A DNA stretch of 9,371 bases from an uncultured Eubacteriales bacterium (GTDB lineage: Bacteria; Bacillota; Clostridia; Christensenellales; QAND01): NCBI GenBank assembly GCA_900546685.1, contig UREB01000055.1:1-9371 (forward strand), given 5' to 3'. Positions 5,412 through 9,371 of the stretch are shown here, in pieces (positions within the stretch are counted from its first letter, which is position 1; each line of letters begins with the position of its first letter). A model generated the notes under the pieces. That model saw nothing but the letters and a program-made list of their open reading frames with translations, did not search any database and had not been told where the DNA came from. The position numbers and the translations under genes are program-made.

Positions 5412-6981
5412 CAAAAATGAGAATATAGCTCATATCCCTCGTGTCTGTTGCCTGTACCGTGTTTCTACAAAACGACAATCCGAAGAAGCAGATATACCAA
5501 TGCAGAGGATAGAATGTCACAAATTTTGTAACGAGCAAAACTGGCAAATCGTAGCGGAATTTTCCGAAAATGGAGTATCGGGCTTTAAGGTATCCGCTAA
5601 TAAACGCGATGATATACTCGAAATCAAAAAACTGGCCCAAGAAAAAGCGTTTGATAAGCTGCTTGTTTTCAAATTTGATCGTCTTGGTCGTATTGAGAGT
5701 GAAACTCCGTTTGTCGTCGAATGGTTCATCAACCACGGTATTGAAGTCTGGAGTCAAGTGGAGGGGCAGCAACGGATCGAAACACACGCTGACAAGCTCA
5801 TCAACTACATCCGGTTTTGGCAGGCCGCAGGTGAGAGTATTAACACATCTCTACGTGTAAAAACACGATGCAAACAATTGGCCGCTTCCCGACAATTCAC
5901 CGGTGGTGTTCAGCCTATTGGCTACAAACTTGTGGATACGGGTTTGATAAACAGTAGAGGGTTACCTATCCACGAGAAAGTCATTGATGAAAAAGAGGCA
6001 AATCTTGTTCGTACAGCGTACGAGCTTTGCATTACAGGAAAAGGTACCTATCAAATTGCTTACATTCTCAGGCAAATGGATCCTAGTCGAAAATGGTCAC
6101 AAAATACAGTGTTATATATGCTAAAAAACATCGCCTATACTGGCCGTTTCAAGTATGATGGTGTCGTATATCCCAAAAAAGAGGAATGGGTTATTGTTTC
6201 GGACGAAATGTTTGAATTGGCCCAAAAAAATATTGATGCCCGAAGGACCACACCAAAAAGTATCAGTACAGCCCCAAGAGGCAAACATTTATTGACTGGT
6301 TTGCTTTTTTGTGGTCATTGTGGTAGCAGGATGTGTGGTTCGACCAATAAGGACTTACATGGTAGCAGTTATCGGTATCGGCCTGTATATCGTTGTTATG
6401 CAAAAATTCAAAAAAGGCCGTGTGACGGATACAGCGTGTACAATGCACAACGTATAGAACAACGCATAAACGATATTGTCCATACTGTTTGCATGCAATT
6501 AGACAAAAATCCGAAGGAGACTGTGGTTCAAACGCTATGCTACGATTTGGAACGAAAAGCAAAGCAACAGTTAAAAGATGCTAAAGCAAATCTTTCAAGT
6601 TGGTTGAAAAAAGAACAAATCATAAAGGACAATATTATGCGTAGTTTGATGGGAGAGCAAATCTCTTTTCATATTGACACATTGGATTCGTTATTGAACG
6701 ATTGCCAAAGTCAAATCCGCAAAGCATATATAAGCGTGGACGAAGCACAAACCGAATTGAACCAATCTTTGCAGAATAGCGAAAAGCTGTCTGCTCAGTA
6801 CGATCAATTTAACAACTGGTGCCAAGAGTATGATATGGCAGACGTCTCCATCAAAAAAATGATTCTGGCAAGTATCTTCGATAAAATATATGTAGACAAT
6901 CAGTACCGAGTCAATGCCATTATGAGCATGACTGCCCAACAGTTCGGCTTTGATTATAGTAAAGCCGTAATTGCAAACTAA
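5380..6981 (+). CDS. Large serine recombinase (site-specific integrase/excisionase of the element)
   Basis: The 533-aa product has all parts of a large serine recombinase. The catalytic domain opens with LYRVSTKRQ: R27 and nucleophile S29. It continues with Q42-R43, R76, and FKFDRLGR (D100, R101, R104), the arginine cluster of the active site. A recombinase domain (TGGVQPIGYKL through YMLKNIAYTGRFKYDG) reads the attachment site. A zinc ribbon follows with C311, C314, C339 and C348, then a coiled-coil-rich C-terminal region (about 385-495) used for synapsis. These enzymes cut both att sites at a central dinucleotide through a phosphoserine link and need no host cofactor. ATG 5380 is chosen for 6-7 nt spacing from AAAGGAG (5366-5372); ATG 5377 is possible. 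It is the last gene before the tRNA junction, a usual place for an integrase. Confidence 0.95.
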   Translation: MKLQPLTIQNSKNENIAHIPRVCCLYRVSTKRQSEEADIPMQRIECHKFCNEQNWQIVAEFSENGVSGFKVSANKRDDILEIKKLAQEKAFDKLLVFKFDRLGRIESETPFVVEWFINHGIEVWSQVEGQQRIETHADKLINYIRFWQAAGESINTSLRVKTRCKQLAASRQFTGGVQPIGYKLVDTGLINSRGLPIHEKVIDEKEANLVRTAYELCITGKGTYQIAYILRQMDPSRKWSQNTVLYMLKNIAYTGRFKYDGVVYPKKEEWVIVSDEMFELAQKNIDARRTTPKSISTAPRGKHLLTGLLFCGHCGSRMCGSTNKDLHGSSYRYRPVYRCYAKIQKRPCDGYSVYNAQRIEQRINDIVHTVCMQLDKNPKETVVQTLCYDLERKAKQQLKDAKANLSSWLKKEQIIKDNIMRSLMGEQISFHIDTLDSLLNDCQSQIRKAYISVDEAQTELNQSLQNSEKLSAQYDQFNNWCQEYDMADVSIKKMILASIFDKIYVDNQYRVNAIMSMTAQQFGFDYSKAVIAN

Positions 6982-6999
6982 TGTATTTGAAAAGGAGAA

Positions 7000-7060
7000 T
7001 GAACATAAAAGTACTTTTTAATGGTGCAAACCACACAACTTGGTAGTGCGCCTCGTTCGC
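7000..7060. other. Probable right attachment junction (attR) of the element
   Basis: Element sequence ends and tRNA-Ala sequence begins within this span. The tRNA is recognisable from the D-stem onward (7033), while the true 5' acceptor strand expected to pair with ATGCTCC is absent. The crossover is most likely in or just before the D-loop AACTTGGTA (7037-7045). A 12-bp palindrome AAAAGTACTTTT (7007-7018) lies on the element side. The left end is outside the window, so the repeated core cannot be confirmed. Confidence 0.5.
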
Positions 7061-7100
7061 ATCGAGGAGGTCAGCGGTTCGACTCCGCTATGCTCCACCA
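7023..7100 (+). tRNA. tRNA-Ala(CGC) 3' portion with replaced 5' strand; disrupted by the element
   Basis: From 7046 on, a tRNA is clear: D-stem half GTGC, anticodon stem CCTCG/CGAGG with loop TTCGCAT (anticodon CGC, 7058-7060), variable loop AGGTC, T-arm AGCGG-TTCGACT-CCGCT, acceptor strand ATGCTCC (7090-7096), A73 and encoded CCA. U at position 70 fits the G3-U70 identity pair of alanine tRNAs. The 5' side is wrong: GGTGCAA (7023-7029) pairs at only 5 of 7 positions, has T instead of G at position 3, and is followed by ACC where a conserved T8 is expected; the D-stem pairs at 3 of 4. It is therefore probably not functional here. GCG codons can be read by tRNA-Ala(UGC), so loss would be tolerated unless the far junction rebuilds a full copy. 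Confidence 0.7.
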
Positions 7101-7103
7101 AAA

Positions 7104-7131
7104 AGACAACCTTAAAAGGTTGTCTTTTTTT
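7104..7131 (+). terminator. Intrinsic terminator of the tRNA-Ala gene
   Basis: AGACAACC (7104-7111) pairs with GGTTGTCT (7118-7125) around TTAAAA and runs into a T-tract (7125-7131). It lies four bases after the encoded CCA and belongs to the host side of the junction. Confidence 0.88.
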
Positions 7132-7205
7132 GCATATAGATGCTTAACACGCTATCACTTCCCGTCCTTTCCCCCTATTTGATGTGTTAAAAACACAAAG
7201 GTTCA

Positions 7206-7240
7206 GAAAAAAGAAAGAGACGCCCTGCAAAGGCGTCTCT
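7206..7240 (-). terminator. Intrinsic terminator of the minus-strand aldo/keto reductase-CMD operon
   Basis: On the minus strand a 9-bp perfect stem (7240-7232 with 7224-7216; AGAGACGCC/GGCGTCTCT) is followed by TTTCTTTTTT (7215-7206). It lies 19 nt beyond the end of the CMD-like gene. The plus-strand side has no T-run. Confidence 0.8.
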
Positions 7241-7258
7241 TATTGTATTCTTTTATGT

Positions 7259-8014
7259 TTATTGCTGGGTAGCCTGGTCTATACAGGCAATGGCATTGAG
7301 CGCGCGGGGGAATCCAATGAAAGGCAGGCATTGCGTAATTGCCTGTATCATTGTTTCTCTCGTATTTCCAACGCTTACATTGCCTGCTGCATGCGCCTTT
7401 GCCTGGGCCTCGCATCCACCTAGGCAGCAAATGGCGCAGAAGGTGATAAGCTCCCTCATTTTTAGATCCAATGTTTTGCGTGTATAGAAATCCCCAAAGC
7501 AATAGGCGGACAAATACGCTTGAATATGCTTCAGCTCTTCAGGGGCGGAAGCGCGCATGGCATCAATGTTTTCTTTGCCAAAGATCCGTCGTTGCACCTC
7601 TAGCCCCTCTTCCAGGCGCGTCTGCTCGGTGACCGTCGCCTGGTCTGCCAGTGGCAGCTGAATGCCCTTGGCTTCAAATACTCGATTCACTTCTTCCAGA
7701 GCGCACTGTACCTTCTCCATTCCAATATAGGGGGTGCATTGGATAAGCGCTTCTTTGATCTCTTCCGGCGTAGCCCCCGCGGCCAGCGCAGCCTGTGTAT
7801 ATTTTCCGATGGCCGGCCAGGTCTGGCAGGTTGTCAGCGCTACGAGGACAATCAATGCTCTCTGCGTATCGGAAAGCGTTCCATGATGGGCTACATCGCC
7901 ATATAAAAACCGCTGGGTGATCCTCTGAAATTCCGGATCCTGCTCATTGTTTTGCATCCCTCCGGCTGCCATCCCGGCCTGGAGAATTTTTTGCATGCGT
8001 TCCATTCTATCCAT
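7259..8014 (-). CDS. Carboxymuconolactone decarboxylase (CMD/AhpD-like) family protein with two domains
   Basis: The 251-aa product contains two CMD-like helical domains: residues about 28-112 (LSDTQRALIVLVALTTCQTWPAIGKYTQAALAAGATPEEIKEAL) and about 155-245 (LDLKMRELITFCAICCLGGCEAQAKAHAAGNVSVGNTRETMIQAI). This repeat is common in Firmicutes proteins annotated as CMD family. Members act on lactone rings or as AhpD-type thiol reductases. The second domain keeps the conserved Glu-His pair (E202, H208) and has nearby cysteines (C193, C196, C197, C201), but not the exact AhpD CxxC-x3-H arrangement, so the reaction is unknown. Start 8014 follows GAGAGGAG on the minus strand. It lies 23 nt after an aldo/keto reductase gene, suggesting a shared operon and redox or detoxification role. 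Confidence 0.85.
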   Translation of the reverse strand: MDRMERMQKILQAGMAAGGMQNNEQDPEFQRITQRFLYGDVAHHGTLSDTQRALIVLVALTTCQTWPAIGKYTQAALAAGATPEEIKEALIQCTPYIGMEKVQCALEEVNRVFEAKGIQLPLADQATVTEQTRLEEGLEVQRRIFGKENIDAMRASAPEELKHIQAYLSAYCFGDFYTRKTLDLKMRELITFCAICCLGGCEAQAKAHAAGNVSVGNTRETMIQAITQCLPFIGFPRALNAIACIDQATQQ

Positions 8015-8037
8015 CTTTTCTGCTCCTCTCTACTCGT

Positions 8038-9075
8038 TCAAATCCTTTGTTCTCCCGTAGACCAGACATGCTGTTCTTTGGCCGAGGCCGCAGTATTCTG
8101 TGCCATTACGCCCACCAGTGCATGCGGCACATACGGCGCTTCCAGACGAGCCAATTCCTCCGGCGTTAGCCTCAGATCCACTGCCTTGGCCGCGCCTTCT
8201 ATATGGGCTTGTTTTGTAGCGCCCACCACCGGGGCCGTTGTCTTGGTCAGCAGCCAAGCCAGCGATATCTCTGTCATAGAAACGCCTCTTTGCTCTGCCA
8301 ACTCGGCCACTTGTTGTATGATCTTTTGATCTTCTGCTTCCGTACTGTCATACTTTAGCTTGGCATACGCATCCTCTGCCAAGCGCTTGGTTGGCTGCCC
8401 CTTGCGCTTTGCCAGACGCCCTCCGGCCAGCGCACTGTAAGGCGTCATCGCAATATTTTCTTCCCGGCAGTAGGGCGCCATTTCCCTTTCCTCTTCGCGA
8501 AAAATCAAATTGTAGTGCCCCTGCACAGAAACGAATTTGGCAAAGCCCTCCTTTTCTGCCAAAGCGTTTGCTTTTGCCAACTGCCAAGCAAAACAATTTG
8601 AAATGCCGATATACCGTGCCTTTCCCGCTTCTACCACGCGGTTTAAGCCCTCCATAATGTCGTACAAGGGCGTCTGATAGTCCCACATATGGTAGATGTA
8701 GAGATCCACATACTCCATGCCCAGATTTTGCAGGCTTTTATTGAGCATCCGTTCAATGTGCTCCTGTGCGGAAATGCCTTGCTCTATCTCCTCGGCCGTA
8801 CGCGGCAAAAATTTGGTAGCCATAACAACTTGATCGCGTTGGGCAAAATCGCGCAAAGCACGCCCTACATATTGCTCACTGGTGCCGCTTTGATAGGCGA
8901 TGGCTGTATCAAAAAAGTTTACGCCCAGCTCCAATCCACGACGAATGATCTTTCTGCTCTCTTCCTCGTTAATGGTCCAGGAATGCTGACCCTTGCCGGC
9001 GTCTCCAAATCCCATACATCCCATACAAATGCGTGATATCATCAAATCGGCATTGCCCAGCTTTGTATATTGCAT
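8038..9075 (-). CDS. Aldo/keto reductase
   Basis: The 345-aa product is a typical NADPH-dependent aldo/keto reductase. It begins MQYTKLGNADLMISRICMGC and carries the catalytic tetrad D56, Y61, K88 and H129 (FFDTAIAYQSG, MATKF, YIYHMWDY). Later NADP(H)-binding features include GISNCFAWQL, SVQGHYNLIFREEEREM, TPYSALAGGRLA and PVVGATKQAHIEGAAKAV. Such enzymes reduce aldehydes and ketones in the cytosol; substrate cannot be told from sequence. ATG at 9075 has AAGGAGG just upstream; the frame stays open further but that extension (to 9192) has no site and crosses a terminator. It is transcribed into the CMD-like gene. Confidence 0.95.
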   Translation of the reverse strand: MQYTKLGNADLMISRICMGCMGFGDAGKGQHSWTINEEESRKIIRRGLELGVNFFDTAIAYQSGTSEQYVGRALRDFAQRDQVVMATKFLPRTAEEIEQGISAQEHIERMLNKSLQNLGMEYVDLYIYHMWDYQTPLYDIMEGLNRVVEAGKARYIGISNCFAWQLAKANALAEKEGFAKFVSVQGHYNLIFREEEREMAPYCREENIAMTPYSALAGGRLAKRKGQPTKRLAEDAYAKLKYDSTEAEDQKIIQQVAELAEQRGVSMTEISLAWLLTKTTAPVVGATKQAHIEGAAKAVDLRLTPEELARLEAPYVPHALVGVMAQNTAASAKEQHVWSTGEQRI

Positions 9076-9140
9076 ACTCTTTTCCTCCTTAGCATCAGGT
9101 TTTTTCTGCCAAAGCGCCCTATGTCTATGTAAAAACACAA

Positions 9141-9175
9141 ATATAGAAAAAAGGTGTCCGTATCTGGACACCTTT
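9141..9175 (-). terminator. Intrinsic terminator of the minus-strand membrane protein gene
   Basis: AAAGGTGTCC (9150-9159) and GGACACCTTT (9166-9175) form a 10-bp perfect stem with a 6-nt loop. On the minus strand it is followed by TTT and further T-rich sequence. It separates the membrane protein gene at the right edge from the aldo/keto reductase gene. Confidence 0.75.
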
Positions 9176-9246
9176 ATTGTAAGGAATCGCAATTAGAATG
9201 TCTAATACCTATCTCGTATCCTCATGAATGCCTAAAACGAATTGCA

Positions 9247-9371
9247 TTAAGCCCTCAATCGAAACGTTTTTGGGGCAAATCGATAAATAAGCAGGCAGGC
9301 AGCCAAACAATAGATGGCGCAAAACACAATGGTCATAGCGCCAAAGACCAGCGTGGGCATGCGTACCTGCA
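9247..9371 (-). CDS. C-terminal fragment of a membrane protein
   Basis: The frame enters from the right edge on the minus strand and gives about 40 residues. It holds one strongly hydrophobic segment (TLVFGAMTIVFCAIYCLAAC then LLIYRF) followed by a short basic tail ending APKTFRLRA. This is the pattern of a last transmembrane helix with a cytosolic positive end, such as in a transporter permease. The family cannot be named from so little. Its stop lies about 70 nt before a minus-strand terminator. Confidence 0.6.
   Translation of the reverse strand, partial: QVRMPTLVFGAMTIVFCAIYCLAACLLIYRFAPKTFRLRA

Noticed and set aside
7023..7100. An intact, functional tRNA-Ala gene
   Set aside because: The 5' acceptor strand mismatches at two of seven positions including position 3, T8 is missing, the connector is 3 nt and the D-stem has only three pairs. 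A remnant at an integration junction explains this better.
7144..7190. Inverted repeat TTAACAC / GTGTTAA after the tRNA terminator
   Set aside because: A 7-bp repeat with a 33-nt gap in AT-rich intergenic sequence, with no promoter or gene start nearby; easily by chance.
9076..9192. N-terminal extension of the aldo/keto reductase
   Set aside because: The extension crosses a terminator, lacks a ribosome binding site and adds residues not found in the family; MQYTKLGNAD at 9075 has AAGGAGG upstream.
1..9371. CRISPR array, insertion sequence or rRNA gene
   Set aside because: No regularly spaced repeats, no transposase frame or terminal inverted repeats, and no rRNA sequence were seen on either strand.

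Overview
The window looks like the right-hand end of an integrative and conjugative (or mobilizable) element and about 2.3 kb of the flanking chromosome. The host is probably a Clostridia-like member of the Bacillota. This rests on very strong AAAGGAGG ribosome binding sites, short intergenic gaps with ATGA overlaps, a Tn916-style sigma/HTH gene pair, a large serine recombinase and a Firmicutes-type aldo/keto reductase gene. No transfer genes are visible here, so 'conjugative' is inferred from the gene set.

Positions 1-3954 hold one closely packed rightward operon of plasmid-like DNA-handling genes: the C-terminus of a RecD2-like helicase, an unrecognised 157-aa protein, a Rad52-like annealing protein with an ExoX-like C-terminal motif, a primase-like protein (CHC2 zinc finger plus TOPRIM-like half), and a ParM-like actin with a ParR-like partner, closed by a strong terminator. 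Together they suggest an element that processes, primes, recombines and actively segregates its own DNA when excised, as a plasmid would.

Positions 3955-4305 are non-coding but dense in signals: a candidate promoter, an inverted repeat, an intrinsic terminator, and a leader with two mutually exclusive pairings around the ribosome binding site of the next gene. A sigma region-4-like gene (4306-4704) then overlaps a region-2-like gene (4694-4897), as in the regulatory part of Tn916-type elements. A 289-nt non-coding stretch follows, then a small 74-aa gene overlapping the large serine recombinase gene (5380-6981). The recombinase module looks more AT-rich than the left half, suggesting a separate origin.

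Just after the recombinase, 7033-7100 is the 3' part of a tRNA-Ala(CGC) gene (D-loop to CCA), followed by its own terminator. The 5' acceptor strand is not correctly present, so the element appears to have recombined into this tRNA gene and 7020-7050 contains the right attachment junction. Beyond it, on the minus strand, are an aldo/keto reductase and a double-domain carboxymuconolactone decarboxylase-like protein in one operon with its own terminator. The window edge holds the C-terminal end of a membrane protein, also with a terminator.
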